Both the position numbers and the translations under genes were made by a program. Source: Flagellimonas sp947499585 (GTDB taxonomy: Bacteria > Bacteroidota > Bacteroidia > Flavobacteriales > Flavobacteriaceae). Taken from it: a stretch of 64,000 bases of DNA. Each line of letters starts with the position of its first letter. Within the stretch, counting starts at the first letter, position 1. Below, piece by piece: positions 1-7,181 of the stretch. The stretch is from assembly GCF_044596045.1 (NCBI RefSeq), contig NZ_CP138995.1, positions 1,178,001-1,242,000 of the forward strand, in the 5' to 3' direction. The notes beneath the pieces are model-generated. The model saw only the letters and a list, made by a program, of their open reading frames with translations. It was not told where the DNA came from and searched no databases.

Positions 1-1
1 T

Positions 2-64
2 GTAAGAGGCAGCAACACGGGTCTAGGAGAAACATTTAACATAGGATTACGGGCTATTTTTTAA
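2..64 (+). CDS. C-terminal end of an outer-membrane protein (partial)
   Basis: Twenty codons open from the left edge to a TAA at 62-64 give a peptide ending GLRAIF. A terminal aromatic residue (Phe) preceded by alternating hydrophobic residues is the usual last strand of an outer-membrane beta-barrel. The other two forward frames stop earlier (3 and 37), so this frame is the best candidate for the tail of an upstream gene, followed 46 bases later by the GH113-like gene on the same strand. The protein family cannot be named from 20 residues. Confidence 0.5.
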   Translation, partial: VRGSNTGLGETFNIGLRAIF

Positions 65-110
65 AGACTAAGCCTTAAAAGATTATTTTAGGAGTCTTAA
101 TTTTTTAACT

Positions 111-1127
111 ATGAAAAGATTAGGGCTCCTTTGCTTATGTCTACTTCAGTTTTCATGCAATAGTCAAAATATAGAAAAAATAAACGGGGTAAGCTTTGTC
201 GGCTCCAGAGATGAGGTTACTCAGGTTCATGTAGATCCCGTCCTAGGAGTAAATGCCAATTATGCTGCGGTAATGCCTTTTGGTTTCGCTAGGACTTTAA
301 ATTCGCCCAATATAATTTTTGATACAGACAGACAATGGTTTGGCGAAACAAAACGAGGGGCACGACAGTACATTGAACTACTGCATAAAAATGGGGTCAA
401 GATAATGCTGAAACCTCAAATTTGGGTATGGAGAGGGGAGTTTACGGGAGATATGACAATGAAATCCGAAGAAGATTGGAAAACTTTCGAAGAATCCTAT
501 AGCAAGTTCATTTTGGCCTATGCACATCTGGCTGAAGAAACTAAAGCTGATATTTATTGTATTGGAACCGAATTGGAAGAATTTGTAAAGAATAGACCTG
601 AGTATTGGCAAGATTTGGTTGATGAAGTGAGAAATATTTATAGCGGTAAGCTCACCTATGCCGCTAATTGGGACGAATATTCAAGAACACCTTTTTGGGA
701 AAAGTTGGATTATATAGGAGTGGATGCGTATTTTCCATTGTCAGAGGAGCGTTACCCAACAAAGGAGGAATTGAAATCTGGATGGCAACGTTGGAAGCCC
801 AAATTGGTGGATTTATCAGAAAGAAATGGAAAACCAATCCTTTTTACGGAGTTTGGATATCGCAGTATGGATTACACCGCCAAAAAACCATGGTTGGTAG
901 ATAGGAACAAAATGGATGTAAATCTCGAAGCACAAGCCGATGCGACCCAAGCAATTTTTGAAGAATTTTGGAAGGAAGATTGGTTTGCTGGAGGCTTTGT
1001 CTGGAAATGGTTTATTCACCATGACGTTTCAGGAGGAGAAGAGGACAATAGATTCACGCCACAGAATAAACCTGCAGAATTGGTAATTCGTAAACACTAT
1101 ACAACCTTGCAAGAATCTAAATTCTAA
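111..1127 (+). CDS. GH113-like (beta-mannanase-type TIM barrel) lipoprotein
   Basis: A 338-residue lipoprotein: the signal peptide ends at a lipobox LQFSC with Cys16 as the lipidated residue. The rest looks like one TIM barrel of the glycoside hydrolase 113 / GTA-like type. The likely acid/base Glu is in GTELE (154-156) and the likely nucleophile in FTEFGY (Glu247), on strands 4 and 7 as in clan GH-A. Family members act on beta-1,4-mannan, but a substrate cannot be fixed here because no SusCD pair or other mannan genes lie nearby. It is followed after 18 bases by an Omp85-type gene. The ATG start fits the signal peptide. Confidence 0.7.
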   Translation: MKRLGLLCLCLLQFSCNSQNIEKINGVSFVGSRDEVTQVHVDPVLGVNANYAAVMPFGFARTLNSPNIIFDTDRQWFGETKRGARQYIELLHKNGVKIMLKPQIWVWRGEFTGDMTMKSEEDWKTFEESYSKFILAYAHLAEETKADIYCIGTELEEFVKNRPEYWQDLVDEVRNIYSGKLTYAANWDEYSRTPFWEKLDYIGVDAYFPLSEERYPTKEELKSGWQRWKPKLVDLSERNGKPILFTEFGYRSMDYTAKKPWLVDRNKMDVNLEAQADATQAIFEEFWKEDWFAGGFVWKWFIHHDVSGGEEDNRFTPQNKPAELVIRKHYTTLQESKF

Positions 1128-1145
1128 TTTATTGTATAATAGACT

Positions 1146-2408
1146 ATGATGCGTATTGCCTTTGCTTTTTTTCTTATGCTATTAGCAGGCAAGGGATATA
1201 GTCAAAGTAAAGTTGTTGATGTAAAAGTTCAAGGAAACAAAAGAACCAAAACAGCTTTTATAAAAAAAATCACAAAGCTTAAAGCGGGAATGGAATTGGA
1301 TTCTTCACTTATTGAAGAAGACATATACAGGTTAAAGCGATTACCCTCTGTATCTCACGCTTACTTTCAAGTTTTTCCAGCAAATACGGAAGGTGATTAC
1401 AATGTTTTTTATGGTATAGAGGAAAACTTTACACTAATTCCTTTTGCCAGCGTATATACTTCTAGTAACGATGAATTTGCATTTAGAATTGGGCTGCAGG
1501 AATTCAATGTTTTTGGAAACAACATTACGCTAGGGGGATTTTACCAAAGGGATGTTTTTAATTCTATTGGAGCCAATCTTAGAGCTCCGTATCTATTCAG
1601 TAATAAACTGGGACTGGCATTAAGCTATCAAGATCTAACAACTCAAGAACCTGTTTTTCTTGATAATGGCACTGCAGATTATAAATACAACAATGAGTCT
1701 TTTGAAGTTCTTGGACTTTATGAGATAAACTTTAAGCATAGATTAGAGTTTGGAGTTAATTTTTTTACAGAGGACTATAGATACCTTTTTGGAAGCACAG
1801 ATCCAGATGTTCCGCAGGCTTTGAACGTAAATAAGCACTTGTTCAAGTTTATTTATAATTATGATGCTATTACATACTATTATCAATATTTATCTGGTTT
1901 TAAGAGCGCCCTCAATCTTCAATATGTCAATAGTGCCAATGAGCAGCTGCCAGAATTTATGATTGGCTTTAATGATTTTACTTATTTTTTTAGGGTAGGC
2001 CAAAAAGGAAATTGGGCAAATAGACTGCGTTTAGGACTTTCCAGTAATTTGGATACGCCATTTGCGCCATTTGCAGTAGACAATAACTTAAATATCCGGG
2101 GAGTTGGAAATACGATTGATAGAGGTACTGGGGCTATCGTTCTAAATACTGAATACAGACATACACTTATTGATAAAGATTGGTTTGTACTCCAGAGCAA
2201 TGTTTTTATTGATGGAGGTACATGGAGAAACCCTGGAGGAGATTTTAGCGACTTTGGAGACGATCAAAATTTAAGGATTTACCCAGGAGTTGGGCTCAGA
2301 TTTATTCATAAGAAGATTTTTAATGCAATTTTTAGGATAGACTATGGTCATGGCATTACCAACGAGGCTTCCAGAGGAATAGTTTTCGGAATTGGCCAGT
2401 ATTTTTAA
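1146..2408 (+). CDS. Short Omp85/BamA-TamA family outer-membrane protein
   Basis: A 420-residue protein with signal peptide (cleavage near GYSQ). A single POTRA-like unit spans roughly residues 22-95 (VVDVKVQGNKRT start, typical beta-alpha-alpha-beta-beta layout). It is followed by a 16-strand-type barrel of about 320 residues ending in GIGQYF, with the C-terminal Phe signature. BamA proper carries five POTRA domains and is about twice as long, so this is a minimal Omp85 member of unknown client. It lies 18 bases after the GH113-like gene and may be co-transcribed. A second Met directly follows the chosen ATG. Two-partner transporter (FhaC) and TamA-like roles are alternatives. Confidence 0.75.
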   Translation: MMRIAFAFFLMLLAGKGYSQSKVVDVKVQGNKRTKTAFIKKITKLKAGMELDSSLIEEDIYRLKRLPSVSHAYFQVFPANTEGDYNVFYGIEENFTLIPFASVYTSSNDEFAFRIGLQEFNVFGNNITLGGFYQRDVFNSIGANLRAPYLFSNKLGLALSYQDLTTQEPVFLDNGTADYKYNNESFEVLGLYEINFKHRLEFGVNFFTEDYRYLFGSTDPDVPQALNVNKHLFKFIYNYDAITYYYQYLSGFKSALNLQYVNSANEQLPEFMIGFNDFTYFFRVGQKGNWANRLRLGLSSNLDTPFAPFAVDNNLNIRGVGNTIDRGTGAIVLNTEYRHTLIDKDWFVLQSNVFIDGGTWRNPGGDFSDFGDDQNLRIYPGVGLRFIHKKIFNAIFRIDYGHGITNEASRGIVFGIGQYF

Positions 2409-2436
2409 TTCTTATGAATGTATTTCATCGATGATT

Positions 2437-2466
2437 TTTGCATTTCATCGATTTTTACCATATTTG
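2437..2466 (+). promoter_or_regulatory. Promoter of the LysM/amidase-like gene
   Basis: A TTTG at 2437-2440 and CATATTTG at 2459-2466 are separated by 18 bases, close to the Bacteroidota consensus TTTG-N19-TAnnTTTG (one mismatch in the -7 box). The predicted RNA start lies near 2472, so translation must start at ATG 2495. The upstream TTG at 2438 is part of the promoter. Confidence 0.55.
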
Positions 2467-2494
2467 CAAAGCATCCCTGCAACAACACATAACT

Positions 2495-3427
2495 ATGAAA
2501 CTATTACTGGCATTTGTACTCTGGATAAGTATGTCTTTTATGCTTTTTGCACAGGATAATTATTATACTGTTACTGCAGAGAAAGGGGACGGAATCTTTT
2601 CTATACTTAGAAAACAAGGGCTAGACCCCGTTAAGTACTACGAAGCATTCATCACTTTAAATACCAGGGATATTAAAGATGGAAGTATGTTGCATGTGGG
2701 CAGGGAATATAGAATTCCTAAGGCAATGGACTCTTTTAAAAATACTGGAGTGAGGGTACAAATAGCTGAAGGGACCGAAAACCCTATTTTCGATACCGAG
2801 CTTGCCACTATGTCACATAAAAGCAAGACACTTAAAGATGCTGTATATTATTTGATTGCAGAAAACCAGACCAGGGAGGAAAACAAATTTGTAAGTGATA
2901 TTAGCAAGAGTCTGGCAGCAGATCTTATGGTTCATGGCGCAACGGTTTTTATTATAGAAAATAAAGATGAAAAGTTTGCCAATAGTGAGTCTTTGACGGA
3001 AGTAGAAAAAATGGGTTGGTATGTTGAAACCATTAATAAGCGCTACTTGCAAAATACCGGAAAATACCAGAGACTGCTCATCATCAGGGCAAATGGTTTA
3101 ATAAAGAACGGGAACATGGACGTAGCTGTTTACCATCATAACAAAAGTGAAAAAGGGCAGCGTTTCGCTCAAAACATCCAAAATGTCTTTAAAGAAAACA
3201 GCATTTCAAACCGTTCTTATAAGGATATCAACATGATTTTTAAAGACAAGAATAGCCTCTATTTGGCTAAAAATACCTTACCCGCTGTAAGCTTATTAAC
3301 TATAGATGGCAGTTCTAAAACTGTCGGGAAAGATGGAATTTCCGTGCATTCTGATAAAAAGTCTTTTGCAAGCTTGATTACCAACGGTATTCTTAAGGAT
3401 TATGCTGACCTAGAAATAGAAAACTAG
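2495..3427 (+). CDS. LysM-like protein with degenerate N-acetylmuramoyl-alanine amidase fold
   Basis: From ATG 2495 the product has 310 residues: signal peptide (cleavage after FAQ), a LysM-like segment at about 23-75, and a C-terminal segment resembling the Amidase_3 fold. The pattern EENKFVSDISKSLAAD followed by HGATVFIIEN matches the second helix and strand of that fold, and LPAVSLLTIDG resembles the ALLVEIGF region. The DPGHGG zinc motif expected at the fold's start is not visible, so it may bind peptidoglycan without cleaving it. The start is chosen from the promoter and signal peptide; the longer form begins at a TTG inside the -33 element. It converges on the GT2 gene with only 4 bases between them. 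Confidence 0.6.
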   Translation: MKLLLAFVLWISMSFMLFAQDNYYTVTAEKGDGIFSILRKQGLDPVKYYEAFITLNTRDIKDGSMLHVGREYRIPKAMDSFKNTGVRVQIAEGTENPIFDTELATMSHKSKTLKDAVYYLIAENQTREENKFVSDISKSLAADLMVHGATVFIIENKDEKFANSESLTEVEKMGWYVETINKRYLQNTGKYQRLLIIRANGLIKNGNMDVAVYHHNKSEKGQRFAQNIQNVFKENSISNRSYKDINMIFKDKNSLYLAKNTLPAVSLLTIDGSSKTVGKDGISVHSDKKSFASLITNGILKDYADLEIEN

Positions 3428-3431
3428 CATT

Positions 3432-4142
3432 CTATGGATTCAAGAAGTGTTTTGAATAGTATTGAAAAAGTTCATCCGGTCCAGCTCCAAAATAGCTTTT
3501 TAGGTGAATCATTGCAAAATGGAACTGCACTTTTATCCATCCTATTTCCCGGTATTTTCTGGCTGAGGTAATTACATGTTCTGGAAGAATTTTAAACGAT
3601 GTCTGCTTATAGAGCCTTTGAATAAATTCCGTGTCTTCGTAGATTAGATAGTCCTCATTGAATCCCTCGGTTTTATGAAACAACTTACTTTTAATAAAAA
3701 GTGACTGATCACCACCTCTGCACAACGTATGGTTTATTCTTGATAGCCAAGCAAAAGTACGTAGGATGGGATTTTTAGTATCAAACTGCATTCTAAAACA
3801 TCCAGATTGATGACCTTGCTCAATGGCATCTAGAATAAGTTTGTCAAAGTCTTTTGGCGGATAGGTATCTGCATGTAAAAAGTAAAGAATTTCTCCCGTA
3901 GCATGTTTGGCGCCGGCGTTCATTTGTCTTGCACGACCTTTTTTAGAATGAATGACCACTGCACCATGTTCTAATGCAATTTCGACGGTTTTATCTCTAC
4001 TGCCACCATCAATGCAAATCACCTCCAAAACACTTTTTGTGGTGCTATTGTAATTTAAATGTTTAAGTAATTTGCCCAGATAAGCTTCCTCGTTAAGTAC
4101 GGGGATGAGAATGCTGATGGTTTTGGATTTAATTTGCTTCAT
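3432..4142 (-). CDS. Family 2 glycosyltransferase, rSAM/selenodomain-associated type
   Basis: A 236-residue cytoplasmic GT-A glycosyltransferase. It has the family 2 N-terminus (SILIPVLNEE), the DGGSRDKT motif, an ADT-type metal motif in FLHADTYPP and the GRARQMNAGA segment. These match the subfamily named after its neighbourhood with radical SAM/selenodomain proteins (TIGR04283). Its ATG overlaps the end of the DUF547 gene by 14 bases, so it is the last gene of the cluster. In arsenosugar-type loci such transferases are thought to finish sugar decoration, but donor and acceptor are not known from sequence. It is not a typical cell-wall or O-antigen transferase neighbourhood. Confidence 0.8.
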   Translation of the reverse strand: MKQIKSKTISILIPVLNEEAYLGKLLKHLNYNSTTKSVLEVICIDGGSRDKTVEIALEHGAVVIHSKKGRARQMNAGAKHATGEILYFLHADTYPPKDFDKLILDAIEQGHQSGCFRMQFDTKNPILRTFAWLSRINHTLCRGGDQSLFIKSKLFHKTEGFNEDYLIYEDTEFIQRLYKQTSFKILPEHVITSARKYREIGWIKVQFHFAMIHLKSYFGAGPDELFQYYSKHFLNP

Positions 4143-5028
4143 TTAAGCTCCAATCATAGTCCAGGTATTCAACTTTTGCATTTTTGCTTATAGGATTGTC
4201 CAAGTATATATTTATAAAGTCCAACAATGAAGTATTATTGGTGAAATCACTTTTATACCACTTAAATATTCTTGAAAGCTTTGCAGTGCCATTTTCAAAC
4301 TGATTTCGTTTTTTGTCATTCACAAAATCGATGGTAGCTTTAGAAAGTAACCTTTCCATATTTTGTTCAGTGAACGCTGCATTAAGCAATTTTGGACAAG
4401 AGTAAGAAGCACAGTTTATGGCAAAATGAATTCTTGGTTCATCCATTTTGCGTAATACTTCATGTTCAATATCATTCAAGGAAGTGATGTCCCCGTTTAC
4501 GGAAATCCAATTTTTCTTCCAGCGATTGGGAATGTCTTTTATGCTTTTGGTAGGATAGTTATCAACGATTAGTTTAACTGTTGCCGCATTGTATAGGTTG
4601 ATGTAGAATGCCAATTTTTTATCTTTACTCCAAGAAGATGAAGGTGCATTCTGGGATAATAGTTTCAAGTATGTCTCTAAACTGCCAATATCTTTTTTAA
4701 ATCCAGCATAATTCACATTGCCATCTTCATCTACATATTTTTTCAATAATTCGTTCCAGGAATCATGGTTAAATGCTAAAACCTTTGGCTTTGCTTCTTC
4801 AATTTTATTTTTTTTCTCTGTGATTGCTTTTTTTGGAAACTCAACTATTTCAAAAGTATTTTTTGCAATTTCGATGGGCTTAGACTCATTATTCTCTAAT
4901 GGAATAGATTCGTTGACCGCTGCGATTTCTGCTCTTTTTTGATTTGAATCTACATCAGAATTAACTCTTCCGCTGCCACCGCATGATACAAGCAGTAGTC
5001 CAAAAATTAGATTTAGAATGATATTCAT
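4129..5028 (-). CDS. DUF547 domain lipoprotein
   Basis: A 299-residue lipoprotein (lipobox LLVSC, Cys16) with a charged Lys/Glu-rich linker to about residue 85, then a DUF547 domain. Typical elements are FYINLYNAATVKLIV and the HFAINCASYSCP motif with two cysteines. The biochemical role of DUF547 is not established. It is a recurrent partner of the rSAM/selenodomain transferases on either side. It overlaps the GT2 gene by 14 bases. A promoter of its own (5095-5124) lies in the 121-base gap behind the phosphorylase gene, so it and the GT2 gene can be expressed separately from the first three genes. Confidence 0.8.
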   Translation of the reverse strand: MNIILNLIFGLLLVSCGGSGRVNSDVDSNQKRAEIAAVNESIPLENNESKPIEIAKNTFEIVEFPKKAITEKKNKIEEAKPKVLAFNHDSWNELLKKYVDEDGNVNYAGFKKDIGSLETYLKLLSQNAPSSSWSKDKKLAFYINLYNAATVKLIVDNYPTKSIKDIPNRWKKNWISVNGDITSLNDIEHEVLRKMDEPRIHFAINCASYSCPKLLNAAFTEQNMERLLSKATIDFVNDKKRNQFENGTAKLSRIFKWYKSDFTNNTSLLDFINIYLDNPISKNAKVEYLDYDWSLNEAN

Positions 5029-5094
5029 GAGTCACTTAATTTGAGGCTAATTGAAAGCACTCATAGAGAAGTCAGAAAAAATGGCCTAACCTTT

Positions 5095-5124
5095 CAATTT
5101 TATATAAAAATAATTTGAATTCAA
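5095..5124 (-). promoter_or_regulatory. Internal promoter for DUF547-GT2
   Basis: On the minus strand TTG (5124-5122) is followed after exactly 19 bases by TAAAATTG (5102-5095), one mismatch from TAnnTTTG. It lies in the only sizeable gap of the cluster, upstream of the DUF547 lipoprotein. Confidence 0.5.
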
Positions 5125-5149
5125 CCTTAGCGGCAATAACACATGTTAT

Positions 5150-5965
5150 TTAAATAACCTTAATCAGTTCTTTAAACAATTGTATCATTTTTGGTTCTGT
5201 ATTGCCTGCTATTTCAATGATTTCTTGGATATTCACTGGTTTTAGATTATCTGGGTCGCACTCATCCGTTAAAACAGAAACAGCCACAATGGGCAGTCTT
5301 AAATGATTTGCAACAATAACTTCGGGAACGGTACTCATGCCAACGGCATCTGCCCCCAATATTTTCAGCATACGATATTCTGCTTTTGTCTCCAGCTGAG
5401 GTCCTACTACAGAGGCATAAACTCCCTTTTGAAGCGAGATTCCCTCTTTCTCTGCAATAGCATTAATTTTATTCCGCATATCTAGATTGTAGGGTTCGCT
5501 CATATCCACAAAACGATCTCCAAATTCTGCAACATTTTTAAATGCCAAAGGTGACCCTCCCTGAAGATTAATATGGTCTTCTATCAACATAATATCCCCT
5601 TTTTTATAATTGAGATTAATTGCTCCAGCTGCATTGGAAACAAATAATTTTTTAATCCCAAGCTGGTGCATTACACGAATGGGATAGGTAACATCCAAGA
5701 AATCATATCCTTCATACAAATGAAATCGGCCTTGCATCACCACCACCTTTTTGTTGGCTATGGTACCATAAATTAATTTTCCGGTATGAAACTCTACAGT
5801 GGCCAGTGGGAAATATGGAATATGATTATAATGTGCTTCAATCGAATCTTCAATTTCATCTACCAACTGCCCCAATCCGGTACCAAGGACAATGCCGATT
5901 TCCGGAGCTTCAAACCCCTTCTTTTTTAAATATTCAACGGATTCTTCAAGTTGTTTTTTTGTCAT
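5150..5965 (-). CDS. Purine-nucleoside phosphorylase (trimeric type), Asp in purine pocket
   Basis: A 271-residue enzyme of the trimeric nucleoside phosphorylase family, splitting a purine nucleoside with phosphate into base and sugar 1-phosphate. Visible motifs are GTGLG (29-33), the FHLYEG loop with His82 and Glu85, SNAAG (110-114) and GPQLET with the purine-binding Glu192. The position matching Asn243 of human PNP is Asp234 (LTDECD), as in MTA phosphorylase, where Asp contacts the 6-amino group, so adenine nucleosides may be the substrate. The ATG overlaps the upstream transferase gene by 20 bases, so translation is probably coupled. A housekeeping purine salvage role is the alternative. 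Confidence 0.88.
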   Translation of the reverse strand: MTKKQLEESVEYLKKKGFEAPEIGIVLGTGLGQLVDEIEDSIEAHYNHIPYFPLATVEFHTGKLIYGTIANKKVVVMQGRFHLYEGYDFLDVTYPIRVMHQLGIKKLFVSNAAGAINLNYKKGDIMLIEDHINLQGGSPLAFKNVAEFGDRFVDMSEPYNLDMRNKINAIAEKEGISLQKGVYASVVGPQLETKAEYRMLKILGADAVGMSTVPEVIVANHLRLPIVAVSVLTDECDPDNLKPVNIQEIIEIAGNTEPKMIQLFKELIKVI

Positions 5966-6605
5966 TCTCTATATGTTTTAAATAAGGTTGGAAAGCTTCA
6001 ATATCTTTGATGTCCTCATAAATGTCCACGTCATTTTTAGCTTCCAACAAAAAGTAATTTTCAGTTTTTAAGTCTTCTAAGGTATGCGATAATACGGTTT
6101 CTGTTCCCCATGCCTTGTTTTTGAACAGTTCCTTTTTAAAGATGGACATTCCCAAAAGATAATAGCCACCATCTTCGGCGGGGCCTATTACATAATCATG
6201 GTCTTCCAGTTTTGCAAATGCCTTTTCCAAATCCTCTTGGGAAAGGTCGTACATATCGCTTCCAATAACAATAATTTTTTCAAAGCCTGAACTAAAACCA
6301 TTTAGAAAAGCATTCTGCATTCTAATACCTAAATCAGCTCCATTTTGAAGCTTTTTTTGATAGATGTTGTTGTCCCATAAATCATTCTCCCAAATAGCTT
6401 CAGAATAAAACACCTGTTTTCCTGCTTCCAGTTCCTTGGTAAAGGAGACTGTATGTGCAAGCAAAAATTCATAAATCTCCAAAGCTGTTTTATCTCCCAC
6501 TTTTGCAGCCAATCTTGTCTTGCATTTTCCAAGCTCTGGATTGCGTGTAAAGATTAAAAGTAGGTTAGTGTTCTTTTTGATCAATAGTCTCTTTTTTGGG
6601 TTCAT
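5946..6605 (-). CDS. DUF2064 transferase, rSAM/selenodomain-associated (TIGR04282-like)
   Basis: A 219-residue protein with a nucleotidyltransferase/GT-A-like fold. It shows LLIFTRNPELGKCKTRLA at the N-terminus, GSDMYDL (the acidic metal site) and GPAEDGGYYLLGM, the hallmark of the DUF2064 family known as rSAM/selenodomain-associated transferase 1. Together with the GT2 gene it forms the transferase pair seen in arsenosugar-type clusters. It overlaps the rhodanese gene by 41 bases and the PNP gene by 20. An in-frame TTG seven codons in would shorten the overlap and is a possible alternative start. The substrate is not known. Confidence 0.82.
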   Translation of the reverse strand: MNPKKRLLIKKNTNLLLIFTRNPELGKCKTRLAAKVGDKTALEIYEFLLAHTVSFTKELEAGKQVFYSEAIWENDLWDNNIYQKKLQNGADLGIRMQNAFLNGFSSGFEKIIVIGSDMYDLSQEDLEKAFAKLEDHDYVIGPAEDGGYYLLGMSIFKKELFKNKAWGTETVLSHTLEDLKTENYFLLEAKNDVDIYEDIKDIEAFQPYLKHIENDKKTT

Positions 6606-7092
6606 ACACTCTTTCGGCGTTTGTCAATAGACTACCCCAATACTTACTAAATGCGTGTACTTTTTCGGTTTGTATGTCATGGGTATTATAAACTGGATAC
6701 CCTTTGTTTTTCCATTCAAAAATTCCACCGTAAAGATTCTTGACATTGGTATAACCTGCTTGCTCTAATTCTTCACCTACATCTTCGGACCGTACTCCTA
6801 TGGAACAGTATATAATCAATGGAGTATCCTTATCTGGAATTGACTCCAAAACCTCCACTATTTCAAAGCTTTCATACCCAATCCAAATAGCATTTTTCAA
6901 ATGGCTAACTTCAAATTCCTCCTTTTCTCTTGCATCCAATAAAACAGTTTTTTCCATACTGCTTAACTCTTCCGTAGAAACATATTCAATGGTGTTGTTA
7001 TTGAATTTTTCCAGTATTCCAGAGATATATGTTTGTGCATACGAGGTGGAAATTGAAAGAAGTAAAAATAAAAGATTTAAGGGGAATCTCAT
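6565..7092 (-). CDS. Secreted rhodanese-like protein
   Basis: A 175-residue protein with a clear signal peptide (cleavage near SYAQ) and one rhodanese domain at about 35-140. The active-site loop is YCSIGVRS with the catalytic Cys, followed by GYTNVKNLYGGIFEW, typical of single-domain sulfurtransferases. Because it is exported it should act in the periplasm, on sulfur or possibly on arsenic or selenium species. It is the first gene of the minus-strand cluster, with an exact -7 box 18 bases upstream of the ATG, and overlaps the next gene by 41 bases. The final 35 residues extend beyond the domain and are charged. Confidence 0.8.
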   Translation of the reverse strand: MRFPLNLLFLLLSISTSYAQTYISGILEKFNNNTIEYVSTEELSSMEKTVLLDAREKEEFEVSHLKNAIWIGYESFEIVEVLESIPDKDTPLIIYCSIGVRSEDVGEELEQAGYTNVKNLYGGIFEWKNKGYPVYNTHDIQTEKVHAFSKYWGSLLTNAERVYEPKKETIDQKEH

Positions 7093-7109
7093 GAATAAGA
7101 AGTAAAAGT

Positions 7110-7117
7110 CAAAGATA
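7110..7117 (-). promoter_or_regulatory. -7 box of the rhodanese-transferase-PNP operon
   Basis: TATCTTTG on the minus strand matches TAnnTTTG exactly and lies 18 bases upstream of the rhodanese ATG. No good TTTG is found at the ideal distance, so the -33 element is weak. Confidence 0.5.
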
Positions 7118-7181
7118 GTGTTTTGTGGATTTTGATAAATAATTATTGCTATCTTAATCTTCTAATCCCAACTAGAATACC

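Noticed and set aside
5135..5150. AATAAC-ACAT-GTTATT hairpin at the end of the PNP gene, possible terminator
   Set aside because: The stem is only 6 bases, A/T-rich and not followed by a T-run.
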